Positions 1 through 8,527 of a stretch of DNA of 64,000 nt are shown piece after piece. A program made the translations under genes and the position numbers. Positions within the stretch are counted from its first letter, which is position 1. Each line of letters begins with the position of its first letter. This DNA comes from Mycobacterium botniense. Lineage in GTDB: Bacteria; Actinomycetota; Actinomycetes; Mycobacteriales; Mycobacteriaceae. The stretch is taken from contig NZ_BLKW01000002.1 in NCBI RefSeq assembly GCF_010723305.1, forward strand, positions 2,016,853 through 2,080,852, read 5' to 3'. The notes below the pieces were generated by a model. The model was not told the origin of the DNA, searched no databases, and saw nothing but the letters and a program-made list of their open reading frames with translations.

Positions 1-644
1 AGGGCACGGCGCGTTACGTCCTCGACGGGGATCGTGCCGACCGGTTGGCCGTGGTGACCCCGGCCGGGGTGTTCGTGGTCGACGGCCAGGAATTGCCGAA
101 GCGGCGGCTCCCGGTGTTCGACCCGGTGCTGCACATCGCCGACGTGTCGTTCCCGGGGATCCGGGTACCCCATGATGCCCGAGTGCACGTGGACGCCGAG
201 CGCGCTCATCATGTGGCGCTGACCGGGATGGCCCTCACGATGGTCGGTGCCTGTCAGCGCATCCTCGATCTGGTCCTCGACCATGTGCGCACCCGCCATC
301 AATTCGGCGTTCCGATCGGCTCTTTTCAAGCTGTACAGCACAAGGCCGTGGATATGCATGTCGCAATCGAACGGGCGCGGGCCTTGGCGTATTTCGCCGC
401 GTTGACGATCGCCGCCGACGACCCGCGGCGGCGGCTGGCGGCGGCGATGGCCAAAGCATCCGCGGGGGAATGCCAGGCGCTGGTATTTCGCCACGGTCTG
501 CAGTTGTTCGGCGCGATGGGATTCACCTGGGAGAACGACCTGCAGTTTGCGCTGAAACGCGCCAAGGTGGGCGAGCTCATGCTCGGCGGCGCCGCCGAGC
601 ATCGGGCGAGGATCGCGGAGGAATACCGTGCAGCTGACTTTTGA
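1..644 (+). CDS. acyl-CoA dehydrogenase, C-terminal part (5' end outside window)
   Basis: The frame is open from base 3, so the gene starts left of the window. The visible part is the end of the middle beta domain and the C-terminal helical domain of an acyl-CoA dehydrogenase, with TRHQFGVPIGSFQAVQHK, the family segment that packs against FAD and the dimer interface. Acyl-CoA dehydrogenases introduce the alpha-beta double bond of an acyl-CoA thioester using FAD. The end is unusual for the family: it reads GFTWENDLQFALKRAK, typical of the heterodimeric FadE type in which the two subunits are encoded by adjacent genes. The next acyl-CoA dehydrogenase overlaps it by 17 bases, which supports an alpha2beta2 FadE pair of the kind used on sterol side chains. 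Family certain; substrate inferred. Confidence 0.9.
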   Translation, partial: GTARYVLDGDRADRLAVVTPAGVFVVDGQELPKRRLPVFDPVLHIADVSFPGIRVPHDARVHVDAERAHHVALTGMALTMVGACQRILDLVLDHVRTRHQFGVPIGSFQAVQHKAVDMHVAIERARALAYFAALTIAADDPRRRLAAAMAKASAGECQALVFRHGLQLFGAMGFTWENDLQFALKRAKVGELMLGGAAEHRARIAEEYRAADF

Positions 645-1803
645 CCCCGATGTCGAGGCGTTCCGCGCCGAGTTCGTGGCTTTTCTCGAGCAACATCTGC
701 CGCCCGCAAGCGAAACGGTGGAGCGGCCGCGCTCGGTGTCGCATATGCCGGACTGGGCCCGCCGCTGGCAGCGGCTGCTGTTCGACAACGGTTGGCTCTT
801 GCCCGGTCAACCCCCGGAATTCGGCGGGCGCAACGCCACTGTGCTGCAGCAATTTGTGCACCTTGAGGAGCTGTGCCGGCGACGGATCTATCACAGCTTC
901 AACCCGCAAGGCGTGAACATTGTTGCGGCGTCGTTGTTGACGTTCGGCACTGACGAACAGAAACGCCGGTGGGCAGTGCCGATCCTGCGCGCCGAGATCA
1001 CCGCTTCGCTGGGGATGAGCGAGCCGAGCGCCGGCTCCGATCTCGCGTCGCTGCGCACCCGTGCCGTTTTGCGGGGCGATCATTTCATGGTCAACGGACA
1101 GAAGGTGTGGACCTCAGGGGCCCATCATGCCGATGTGCTGCTGACATTTGTGCGCACCGACCCCGATGCGCCAAAACACAAGGGTATCAGCGCATTGCTG
1201 ATCCCCACCGACACCCCGGGTGTGGTGCGCCGGCCGTTCCCGTCGATCTGTGGCCGTGACGATCTGGATTTTAACGAGGTGTTCTTCACCGATGTGCGGG
1301 TGCCGGCCGAAAACCTGGTCGGCCAACTCAACCAGGGCTGGCGGGTAGCCAACGGGTCACTCGGGCACGAACGCACCATGATGTGGCTGGGTTTCGCGGA
1401 CCGACTGCACAACCTGATCACGGATTTTCACCCCGGCACGCAGCTCGAGCGCGACCAGTACGCCACCTTGGTGATGGACCATCATGCCCTGCGCCTGCTC
1501 GGCTCGGTGGCCCTGGCGCGCGCAGCCCGTGGCGAAGATGATGTGCCCGCCCTCTCGGTGCTTAAGCTGCTGGGCTCCGAAGCCGAACGCCAAGCCTGTG
1601 AAAATGCACTGTCCGCAGCCGGATCCGACGGGCTGATCCACCCCGCGTTGACCGGCCCCTATGCGCCGATGAACCTGGATCACTACTTCGCCAGCTGGTT
1701 CGAGCGCTACGCCCGCAGTTTCGCCGGCACCATTGCCGGCGGCACCTCGGAGATCCAGCGCAACATCATTGCCCAACGCGTGCTTGGACTACCCAGGGGC
1801 TGA
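628..1803 (+). CDS. acyl-CoA dehydrogenase, second subunit of a FadE pair
   Basis: A 391-residue protein of full family length. The GTG start at 628 lies inside the previous gene and is preceded by a GGAGGA-like Shine-Dalgarno. It has the N-terminal helical domain, the middle-domain motif LGMSEPSAGSDLASL (FAD and substrate contact), and the C-terminal signature FAGTIAGGTSEIQRNIIAQR. Overlap with the upstream acyl-CoA dehydrogenase implies translational coupling and probably a heteromeric enzyme, as known for mycobacterial sterol-side-chain FadE pairs. No regulator or promoter separates the two. The following P450 block is convergent. Family assignment is secure; acyl substrate cannot be read from sequence. 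Confidence 0.93.
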   Translation: MQLTFDPDVEAFRAEFVAFLEQHLPPASETVERPRSVSHMPDWARRWQRLLFDNGWLLPGQPPEFGGRNATVLQQFVHLEELCRRRIYHSFNPQGVNIVAASLLTFGTDEQKRRWAVPILRAEITASLGMSEPSAGSDLASLRTRAVLRGDHFMVNGQKVWTSGAHHADVLLTFVRTDPDAPKHKGISALLIPTDTPGVVRRPFPSICGRDDLDFNEVFFTDVRVPAENLVGQLNQGWRVANGSLGHERTMMWLGFADRLHNLITDFHPGTQLERDQYATLVMDHHALRLLGSVALARAARGEDDVPALSVLKLLGSEAERQACENALSAAGSDGLIHPALTGPYAPMNLDHYFASWFERYARSFAGTIAGGTSEIQRNIIAQRVLGLPRG

Positions 1804-2009
1804 CTCGATTCGACCGCCGAGCGCCGGGCTGGTGTCCGGTGCAGCGCTTCGGCAACGGGCGGCCGAGTGCGGGCGTGCGCACAAACCCGGTGATCGACCA
1901 GCAGCTCACTTGCCTGTGGAGCGGGCTTGTGTGCAACGGTGTGGTTGGCTGTCTTGGGTAACGCCGCGTCTGATCGAATTCGCCGACCGAGTTCAGGGAT
2001 GGTTCGTGG
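1804..2009. other. convergent intergenic region
   Basis: This gap of about 200 bases separates the acyl-CoA dehydrogenase stop from the convergent P450 stop. I see no coding frame with family features and no strong hairpin followed by a T run. Confidence 0.5.
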
Positions 2010-3383
2010 TCAGTCGATGACCGCGGCTTCTTTGCGCTCGGTGATGGGCCGGGCGAGTTCCTCCCGGTCGCAGATGCGCTGGAGTTTCTCAAGGGTTTCG
2101 TCCAGGCCCGCGCCGAGCCTGCGAGCCGGGGTGAAAGTGGCCGGCAGGTGGCGCATGCCCTGGATGACGCCGATGGTGTCGTAGTGCACAGTGCCCGCGG
2201 GGTCGCAGCGGTAGTCGGGCATGCGGTCCAGTACCGCAGTCAGCATCGACTTGAACACGACCCGCGCGACGTTGGATCCAGCGCAGCGATGAACACCCAG
2301 ACCGAAGCTGAAGTGTCGATTTCCCTTGCGGTCCAATATGATCCGGTTCGGATCGGGAAACACCGAGGGATCCCGGTTGGCCATCGCCCACGAGATCCAC
2401 AGTCGTTCACCCTCTTTGAACCGCGTGCCGAAGAGCTCACAATCCTGCGAGAACGTGCGTCCGTCACCGGGTGCCGGGGTGAAGTAACGCAGGAACTCCT
2501 CGGTCGCGGAGTCCAGTACGGTGTCGCGCTCGCGGCTGAGCAGCTCACGCTGGTCGGGATTCTGCGACAGCCACTCCAGCGCGTGCGCGGTTAACGCGGT
2601 CGTGGTGTCGAACCCGCCGCCGATGATCAGCCCAAGCATCCCGAAAAGTTCGAGGTCGGGTGGCGGCTGGCCGTCAATCCGGAGCTGAAGAAGCGCGTGG
2701 ATCATGCCGGGGCGCGGATTCTCACGGATTTCCACCAGGTTGTCGAATAAGTCGACGCCCATCTTCCGGTGTTGCTCGGCCACCCGCTCGGCATCGGGAG
2801 AGTGTTCGGGTGTGTACACCGCGGCGTGCACCGGCTCGCTGTACATCTTCCACTTCTTCAGTGGAATCCCCATCATCGCCAGCGTGAGCACTGCCGGCAC
2901 GATGTTAGCGAGGTCATCGACGAAGTCGATATGGCCCTCTTCGATCTTTTCGTCAAGGCTAGCGCGGACCACCTCGTCGATGAACGGAATCCAGCGCTTC
3001 ACAGCGGCCGGAGACAGATACGGGTTGAGGACGTTGCGATAAATCCGGTGCTCGGGATCGTCCATCTCCAGCATGCCGCCCCGGATGCCGCTCGCCCGGC
3101 GTGCCGGGGGAATGCTAATGCCCTGGTATGCCGGACGTTTTCCGGTGAGGTCGTGATCGTTTGAGACATAAGGGCATCGGGCGAGCTCGAAGACCTCGCG
3201 ATTGCCGGCGGCGACCCAATGTCCCCCATAGGTCTCGGTCCACGCGATCGGGCACTTGGCGAGCATTTCCTCGGTAATCGCCTCGAACTGTTCCCGATAC
3301 TCGGGCGTGTGCCGGTCGAAGTGGTAGCGGGGTTGCCGACGGTCATCGTGCGCGTCGGCGTACGTCCGATCTGCAACGGTCAC
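2010..3383 (-). CDS. cytochrome P450 (ferredoxin-coupled)
   Basis: A 457-residue bacterial class I P450. I place the start at the GTG at 3383 because it forms a GTGA overlap with the ferredoxin stop; the frame stays open further upstream but that would run through the ferredoxin gene. Landmarks: I-helix GGGFDTTT at about 255-262 (oxygen activation), ExxR in EEFLR at about 295-299, and the haem loop FSFGLGVHRCAG at about 358-369 with Cys367 as thiolate ligand. P450s of this kind hydroxylate lipids, sterols or terpenoids with electrons from a small ferredoxin, and the cognate one is the coupled gene just upstream. Neighbouring SDRs and an aldehyde dehydrogenase could carry the resulting alcohol to an acid. 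CYP subfamily not assigned. Confidence 0.92.
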   Translation of the reverse strand: MTVADRTYADAHDDRRQPRYHFDRHTPEYREQFEAITEEMLAKCPIAWTETYGGHWVAAGNREVFELARCPYVSNDHDLTGKRPAYQGISIPPARRASGIRGGMLEMDDPEHRIYRNVLNPYLSPAAVKRWIPFIDEVVRASLDEKIEEGHIDFVDDLANIVPAVLTLAMMGIPLKKWKMYSEPVHAAVYTPEHSPDAERVAEQHRKMGVDLFDNLVEIRENPRPGMIHALLQLRIDGQPPPDLELFGMLGLIIGGGFDTTTALTAHALEWLSQNPDQRELLSRERDTVLDSATEEFLRYFTPAPGDGRTFSQDCELFGTRFKEGERLWISWAMANRDPSVFPDPNRIILDRKGNRHFSFGLGVHRCAGSNVARVVFKSMLTAVLDRMPDYRCDPAGTVHYDTIGVIQGMRHLPATFTPARRLGAGLDETLEKLQRICDREELARPITERKEAAVID

Positions 3384-3622
3384 GACGTTGTCTCCCTCGA
3401 TTTTTCCTGGCCAGTAGTGCTCTGTTGGTCGACGTCGATAAAGATCGCGCATTCCGGACAAGACTGGGCGGCTTCACGCACCTTGTCTTCCAGTTCCGGG
3501 GGCACCTCCTCGAACACAGCCGTCGAGTGGCCGTCGATATCGTCCAGCTCGAATGCCTCCGGAGCGATCATCGAACACAGTGTGTGTCCCTGGCAGCGCT
3601 CGGGATCGACCCAAACCTTCAC
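3380..3622 (-). CDS. 3Fe-4S type ferredoxin
   Basis: An 80-residue ferredoxin. The GTG at 3622 is chosen because GGGAGGA lies six to seven bases upstream; the open frame extends 14 codons further without a better site. The cluster motif is CQGHTLC (positions about 10-16) plus a later Cys in SCPEC, so one of the four cysteines of a 4Fe-4S motif is replaced by His. This is the pattern of mycobacterial P450-associated ferredoxins that bind a 3Fe-4S cluster. The stop overlaps the P450 start (GTGA), so the two are co-translated. It should pass electrons from a ferredoxin reductase encoded elsewhere to the P450. Confidence 0.92.
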   Translation of the reverse strand: MKVWVDPERCQGHTLCSMIAPEAFELDDIDGHSTAVFEEVPPELEDKVREAAQSCPECAIFIDVDQQSTTGQEKSRETTS

Positions 3623-3686
3623 GAGCGTCCTCCCTGTTGTGGGGTCAAGTAGCCTGTGCCTCAACAGTTTTCGCCACAGCTCTAGC

Positions 3687-4547
3687 TCAGATGTGGTAGT
3701 CGTACCATTTCAGGTAGCCGCCCGCGTCAACGCGCAGCTGCATGCCCGTGACGTATCTCGCCTCATCAGAGGCCAGCCACAACACGGCGTTGCTGATGTC
3801 CTCCGGCTCAACATAGGGAATTGTCATCGCCTGTTGTACCGCAAAAACTGGCTCGGCGTCTGCCCGGGTCGGATGCTCCAGGTCTGGTCGGAAGGACCGG
3901 TACATCGGCTGGCTCTGCAGCATCGGGGTGTTGGTGTTGGTCGGGTGAATCACGTTCGCGCGGATCCCGCGCGGTGCCAGCTCGGTGGCCAGCACGTGGA
4001 CATATTCGGCGATCAGCCGCTTGGAATACAGGTAGGCCATGCCGCCGGGGTCCGCTCCGGGATTGTCCTTCTTGGCGACGTCCATCAGGGCGGCGGTGGA
4101 AGCGGTAGCGATGATCGAGGCGCCCTCATCCAGGTGCGGCAGCGCCACCTGGATGGCGTTGAGAGTGCCGATCAGATTGGTGTCCATCACATCGCACCAG
4201 GCCTGCAGCGGCGGCTGGCCGAACATGCCGGCTACGCCGGCTTGCGCGACGACGATGTCGAGCTTGCCGAACTCGGCCAGACCGTTATCCAGCGCTGCGC
4301 GCAGTTGCGTGGCCTCGCGCACGTCGGCCTGCGCAGTTACCACGTTCCGGCCGGTCTTTTCGATCAGCCGCGCGGTCTCGTCGAGATCTTCCGGCCGCGC
4401 CATCGGGTATCCGATCGACTCGATGTCCCGGCAAATGTCGACGGCGATAATGTCAGCGCCCTCTTCGGCCAACCGCACCGCGTGGCTGCGGCCTTGGCCC
4501 CGGCCGGCCCCGGTAACGAATGCGACCTTGCCTTCAACACGTCCCAC
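3687..4547 (-). CDS. mycofactocin-coupled SDR-type oxidoreductase
   Basis: A 286-residue short-chain dehydrogenase. The GTG at 4547 follows AAAGGAAAA and gives the standard Rossmann start; the frame continues upstream only into the next gene. The nucleotide-binding loop reads TGAGRGQGRSHAVRLAEEG, followed by IIAVDIC, a combination characteristic of the mycofactocin-coupled SDR subfamily, in which nicotinamide is held tightly and re-oxidised via mycofactocin. The active site has YLYSK (YxxxK). It lies between the P450/ferredoxin pair and another SDR, all on the same strand with short spacing, and probably oxidises an alcohol formed by the P450. The mycofactocin link is inferred from the subfamily motif. 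Confidence 0.88.
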   Translation of the reverse strand: MGRVEGKVAFVTGAGRGQGRSHAVRLAEEGADIIAVDICRDIESIGYPMARPEDLDETARLIEKTGRNVVTAQADVREATQLRAALDNGLAEFGKLDIVVAQAGVAGMFGQPPLQAWCDVMDTNLIGTLNAIQVALPHLDEGASIIATASTAALMDVAKKDNPGADPGGMAYLYSKRLIAEYVHVLATELAPRGIRANVIHPTNTNTPMLQSQPMYRSFRPDLEHPTRADAEPVFAVQQAMTIPYVEPEDISNAVLWLASDEARYVTGMQLRVDAGGYLKWYDYHI

Positions 4548-4584
4548 GGGTTTTCCTTTCACGTGCTCGCCAATTGCCCGGAAC

Positions 4585-5286
4585 TTAGGTATTCCGGCCG
4601 CCGTTGACGCCCAGGATCTGGCCGGTGATGTAGCCCGCCTCCTCGGACACCAGGAAGGCACACGCGGCGGCGATGTCTTCGGGTTTGCCGATCCGCCGGA
4701 CCGGGGTCGCCTGGATGTTCTTCTCAATATCGCCGAGATAGCCGCGTTCGGCGGCCGCGCGCAGCATCGGGGTGTCGATGAAACCCGGCGGCACCGCGTT
4801 CACCGTGATGCCGCTGGGACCGTACTCGAGCGCCAGCGATTTGGTGAGCCCGTTGACCGCCGATTTCGCCGCCACGTAGTGCGCCATATAGGGGACACCG
4901 GAGTGCGTGCTCGACGATGAGATGTTGACGATCCGGCCCCAGCCAGCTTCCACCATGTCAGGCAGCACCGCCTGAATCGTGTGGAAGACGCCGTTGAGGT
5001 TGACGTCGATGATCCGCTGCCAGTCCTCGAAGGTGATGTGGGCGAACCTTTTGAACCCGTCCAGGCCGGCGGCGTTGACAAGTATCGTCACCGGTCCCAG
5101 CTGCGCGCGGATCGCCGAGAGCGCCGCGTCCACCTGGGATCGGTCGGTCACATCGGCGGTGTAGGCGAACTCCGTCTCAGCCGGCTTGAGGTCGATGGTG
5201 GCGACGCGGTGACCGTCGGCGTGCAGCCGACGCGCGACGGCGCGGCCGATGCCGGAGCTGCCCCCGGTGACGACCGCGGTTCTCAC
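4585..5286 (-). CDS. short-chain dehydrogenase/reductase
   Basis: A classical 233-residue SDR. It has the cofactor motif TGGSSGIGRAVARRL at about 8-22, NAAG at about 90 and the catalytic YVAAK, and ends with ITGQILGVNGG, the usual SDR C-terminus. It is first in a leftward set SDR - mycofactocin-type SDR - ferredoxin - P450, with 37 bases to the next gene. Its upstream region carries the inverted repeat at 5336-5354, so the set probably has a regulated promoter there. Likely acts on a hydroxyacyl-CoA or an alcohol; substrate unknown. Confidence 0.92.
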   Translation of the reverse strand: MRTAVVTGGSSGIGRAVARRLHADGHRVATIDLKPAETEFAYTADVTDRSQVDAALSAIRAQLGPVTILVNAAGLDGFKRFAHITFEDWQRIIDVNLNGVFHTIQAVLPDMVEAGWGRIVNISSSSTHSGVPYMAHYVAAKSAVNGLTKSLALEYGPSGITVNAVPPGFIDTPMLRAAAERGYLGDIEKNIQATPVRRIGKPEDIAAACAFLVSEEAGYITGQILGVNGGRNT

Positions 5287-5335
5287 GGCTTTGCCTGCAC
5301 TACCGTCTCAACCACAAAGAATCTCCCTTCCAATT

Positions 5336-5354
5336 ATGAGAACCATACTCTCAC
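5336..5354. promoter_or_regulatory. inverted repeat ATGAGAA-N5-CTCTCAC, candidate operator
   Basis: The sequence ATGAGAACCATACTCTCAC lies about 50 bases upstream of the leftward SDR start. It resembles the perfect 19-base palindrome at 30962-30980 (ATGAGAATATGATTCTCAT), matching in both outer arms. Such sites are typical of TetR-family repressors. Function is inferred from symmetry and position only. Confidence 0.5.
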
Positions 5355-5468
5355 ATCGGAGCAGCCCGCAAGGAGCCGGGAAAGGCCGCCCGGCCTGCAC
5401 AGACGCGTTGGCGCCAGGTCGTGTCGATGGATATGAGCATGGCAGTCTCATTTCTTGTGTTTGCTTGA

Positions 5469-5509
5469 ATTCTCGTTGCCCGAATGTAAGATTCGCCGAG
5501 AACGAGAAT
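5469..5509. promoter_or_regulatory. nested inverted repeat ATTCTCGTT ... AACGAGAAT
   Basis: A perfect 9-base inverted repeat (5469-5477 with 5501-5509) encloses a second one (CGAAT at 5481-5485, ATTCG at 5491-5495). It lies 33 bases upstream of the aldehyde dehydrogenase start in the divergent promoter region. The outer arms contain the same GAGAAT half-site as 29333-29351 and 30962-30980. Candidate repressor-binding site. Confidence 0.5.
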
Positions 5510-5541
5510 GAAATTATCCAACGTGCGTCGAGGAGGCCGGA

Positions 5542-7074
5542 ATGCAACAGCAGGATACGGCGGCGGTCCTCGCGGGGGAGGCGCAGTCAACCGGGGGGGA
5601 CATCGCCCAGGTCGGGCGGCGGCTGCTGATCGACGGCCGGCTGGTCGCCGCCGATCGGAGGTTCCCGTCGATTAATCCTGCCAGCGGTGTGTTGTTGGGG
5701 TACGCCCCGGATGCCGGGGTCACCGAGGCCCGGGCGGCAATTGCGGCGGCGCGGCGCGCCTTCGACACCACGGCCTGGCCCACCGACATCGAGCTGCGAA
5801 TACGCTGCCTGGGTCAGCTGCACCAGGCTTTGCTCGACCACGCCGATGAGCTGCGCGAGCTCACCATCGCCGAGGTCGGTGCCACCCGGGCGCTCACCCA
5901 CGGGCCGCAACTGGATGAGCCGATCGCAATCGTGCGCTACTACGCCGACCTGCTGCGCACCTATCCGATGACCGAGGATCTCGGAGAGGCCGAATCCCGC
6001 GGCATGCGCCATCACCGGTGGGTCGAAAAGGAAGCCGCCGGAGTGGTCGGGGCGATCATCGCCTACAACTACCCGAACCAGCTCGCGCTGGCCAAGCTGT
6101 CCCCGGCGCTGGCTGCCGGCTGTACCGTGGTGCTCAAAGGTGCACCGGACACCCCGCTGGTGACATTGGCGCTGGGGGAGCTGATCGCCAACCACACCGA
6201 CATCCCGCCGGGCGTGGTCAACGTACTGAGTTCGTCGGATCCAGCCGTTGGAGAAGCGCTGACCACCAGTCCTGATGTCGACGTCATCACCTTCACCGGG
6301 TCCACCGCGACCGGCCGGCGGATCATGGCCGCGGCCAGCGACACCGTCAAGCGGGTCTTCCTCGAGCTCGGCGGCAAATCGGCGGTCATCCTGCTCGACG
6401 ACGCCGACTTCACCGCCGCCAGTATGTTTGCGGCGTTTTCGATGGTCACCCATGCCGGCCAGGGCTGCGCGCTGACATCGCGGTTGCTGGTTCCCAAAAC
6501 GAAGCATGACGAAATCGTGGAACTGATCGCGGCCAATTTCGCCAAGGTGCGCCACGGCGACCCAGCCGACCCGAAAACCTTGATGGGACCGCTGATCAGC
6601 GAGCGTCAGCGCGACAAGGTCGACGGTATGGTCCAGCGCGCGATAGCCGCCGGGGCGACCTTGGTCACCGGCGGCAAGAAAGTGGACCCCGGCTTCTTCT
6701 ATGCACCGACCCTGCTCACCAACGTCGATCCGAACAGCGAAATCGCACAAGAGGAGATCTTCGGGCCCGTGCTCGTCGTCATCGCCTTCGACAATGACGA
6801 CGATGCCGTGCGCATCGCCAATAACTCGATCTACGGTCTCGCCGGTGCGGTCTTCAGCCGCGATCAGGATCGGGCCTTGGCGGTGGCGCGCCGGATCCGC
6901 ACCGGATCGTTTTCTATCAACGGCGGCAACTACTTCGCGCCGGACTGCCCGTTCGGCGGTTTCAAGCAATCGGGTGTGGGCCGGGAGATGGGCGTGGCCG
7001 GGCTCGAGGAGTTCTTGGAGCGCAAGACGTTTGCTGTGCCGGTGTCTGAGCCTATGTCCGGGACGGCCCGATGA
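5542..7074 (+). CDS. NAD(P)-dependent aldehyde dehydrogenase
   Basis: A 510-residue aldehyde dehydrogenase starting at ATG 5542 behind GAGGAGG. It contains the cofactor motif FTGSTATG at about 251-258, the general base Glu in LELGGKS (Glu275) and the catalytic Cys309 in GQGCALTSR. The family oxidises an aldehyde to the acid. It is divergent from the SDR/P450 set across a 255-base region holding two inverted repeats, and its stop overlaps the start of the CoA-transferase gene (ATGA). This fits a chain alcohol to aldehyde to acid to CoA thioester. Enzyme class certain, substrate inferred. Confidence 0.94.
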   Translation: MQQQDTAAVLAGEAQSTGGDIAQVGRRLLIDGRLVAADRRFPSINPASGVLLGYAPDAGVTEARAAIAAARRAFDTTAWPTDIELRIRCLGQLHQALLDHADELRELTIAEVGATRALTHGPQLDEPIAIVRYYADLLRTYPMTEDLGEAESRGMRHHRWVEKEAAGVVGAIIAYNYPNQLALAKLSPALAAGCTVVLKGAPDTPLVTLALGELIANHTDIPPGVVNVLSSSDPAVGEALTTSPDVDVITFTGSTATGRRIMAAASDTVKRVFLELGGKSAVILLDDADFTAASMFAAFSMVTHAGQGCALTSRLLVPKTKHDEIVELIAANFAKVRHGDPADPKTLMGPLISERQRDKVDGMVQRAIAAGATLVTGGKKVDPGFFYAPTLLTNVDPNSEIAQEEIFGPVLVVIAFDNDDDAVRIANNSIYGLAGAVFSRDQDRALAVARRIRTGSFSINGGNYFAPDCPFGGFKQSGVGREMGVAGLEEFLERKTFAVPVSEPMSGTAR

Positions 7075-8276
7075 GACCACTGGACGGCATCCGCGTGGTG
7101 GAAGTTGCGATGTACGGGTTCGTCCCGTCGGCGGGCGCGGTGCTGGCCGAGTGGGGCGCCGATGTCATCAAAGTCGAGCACGCGGTCACCGGCGATCCGC
7201 AGCGCGGGCTGCGGCAGACCGGCAACTTGCGCGTCGAAGGGGACCCCAACCCCAACATCGAGCACGCCAACCGCGGCAAGCGCAGCATCGGCCTGGACAT
7301 CTCGGTGCCCCAAGGCAAGGAAGTGCTCTATGAGCTGGCGCGCCGCTCGGATGTCTTTTTGACGAGTTTCCTGCCGGGACATCGGCAAAAGTTCGGTATC
7401 GACGTCGACGATATTCGCGGGGTGAACCCGAAGATCATCTACGCGCGCGGCAGCGCGTTCGGGCCGCGCGGGGCAGAGGCGGGCAAAGGTGGCTACGACA
7501 TGACCGCCTTTTGGTGCCGGGCCGGAACCGCCGCCACCATCACCCCGCCCGGGATGGAAGGCATGATCGGGCCGCCCGGGCCGGCGTACGGCGACACCAT
7601 CTCCGGCACCAACCTCGCCGGTGGTATCGCGGCTGCGCTGCTCAAACGCGAACGCACCGGTGAACCCTCGATCGTGGACGTCTCGTTGCTCGGCAGTGGT
7701 CTGTGGTCGATGGGGCACACGGTGGCGTTGACGGTGCACCTTGGCCGGCGGTTGGAGGCGCCCCCACCGGGCGTGCACGGGTCGCCCGTCAATCCCCTGG
7801 TGGGGGTGTACGCCACCTCGGACGGCCGGTACATCTCTTTTGTGATGATGCAGCCCGGAAAGTACTGGGCCGACGTGTGCCGCCACATCGAGCGGCCGGA
7901 ACTCGCCGACGATCCCCGGTTTGCCAGCGACGAGCAGCTCGCCGCCAATACCGGCGAGGCGGTGGCGATTCTCAGCGAAGTCATCGGGAAGCGGACACTC
8001 GCCGAGTGGACGGAGCGTTTCGCGACGCTGGCAGGGCAGTGGGCGCCGGTGCAGGACACGTTGCAGGCGGCTCACGATCCACAGATCCGGGCGAACGAAT
8101 ACATCGTGCAGGCCGGTGAACTCGAACTGGTCGCCAACCCCGTGCAATTCGAAGTCACCGCGCCACAGAGCGGGCCGGCGCCGAAATTCGCCGAGCACAC
8201 CGATGAAATCCTGGCTGAACTCGGGCTGGACTGGGACCGCATCATCGAACTCAAGACAGCCGGTGCGGTCACCTAG
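7071..8276 (+). CDS. class III (CaiB/BaiF-type) CoA-transferase
   Basis: A 401-residue family III CoA-transferase. The N-terminus LDGIRVVEVAMYGFVPSAG and ADVIKVEH are typical CoA-binding Rossmann features, and GYDMTAFW holds the expected catalytic Asp (about residue 143). These enzymes move CoA between an acyl-CoA donor and a free acid, or act as alpha-methylacyl-CoA racemases. The ATGA overlap with the aldehyde dehydrogenase indicates co-translation, consistent with activating the acid made by that enzyme. It ends about 250 bases before the mce operon. The racemase alternative is less likely given the length and the GYD context. Confidence 0.9.
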   Translation: MRPLDGIRVVEVAMYGFVPSAGAVLAEWGADVIKVEHAVTGDPQRGLRQTGNLRVEGDPNPNIEHANRGKRSIGLDISVPQGKEVLYELARRSDVFLTSFLPGHRQKFGIDVDDIRGVNPKIIYARGSAFGPRGAEAGKGGYDMTAFWCRAGTAATITPPGMEGMIGPPGPAYGDTISGTNLAGGIAAALLKRERTGEPSIVDVSLLGSGLWSMGHTVALTVHLGRRLEAPPPGVHGSPVNPLVGVYATSDGRYISFVMMQPGKYWADVCRHIERPELADDPRFASDEQLAANTGEAVAILSEVIGKRTLAEWTERFATLAGQWAPVQDTLQAAHDPQIRANEYIVQAGELELVANPVQFEVTAPQSGPAPKFAEHTDEILAELGLDWDRIIELKTAGAVT

Positions 8277-8527
8277 GACAGGGGATTTCGATGCCTTACC
8301 TCGCTTCCGTCGCCGGTAACGACGAGCAGGTTTGCGGCGAAATGTTTTGGCCGCCGGAAAAACCCTTGTGCGAGCACCGGGGACGCGGTAGGCAATACGT
8401 CGATGTGCGGTCGCATCTGATGCATTCGGTGCCGTACCGGTCCGCGGTGCGGATAAGCTCCGCGCAACCGGTTCGAAAGACCCGCGGGTCGGAGGTGTGT
8501 CGACTGTGAAGCTGCTGGGAAGGCCAG
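8277..8527 (+). promoter_or_regulatory. upstream region of the mce operon with AACCGGTT element
   Basis: This gap precedes yrbEA. The bases at 8463-8476 contain AACCGGTT with an A three bases downstream. It matches the KstR operator consensus (TnnAACnnGTTnnA) except for the first T. KstR is the TetR-type repressor of mycobacterial cholesterol genes and controls some mce operons, so this may be a KstR box, but eight-base palindromes are frequent in GC-rich DNA. Small reading frames here lack coding features. Confidence 0.3.

Noticed and set aside
3219..4607. 462-codon open frame on the plus strand
   Set aside because: Antisense to the SDR and ferredoxin genes with no recognisable domain.
5587..7080. 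497-codon open frame on the minus strand
   Set aside because: It lies wholly antisense to the aldehyde dehydrogenase, which has all catalytic motifs. Long antisense frames are common in GC-rich DNA and this one has no family features.
6930..8198. 422-codon open frame on the minus strand
   Set aside because: Antisense to the CoA-transferase; composition is Arg/His/Gly-rich as expected for a shadow frame.
8291..8509. 72-codon frame upstream of yrbEA
   Set aside because: No coding character, no plausible ribosome site and overlap with the likely mce promoter region.
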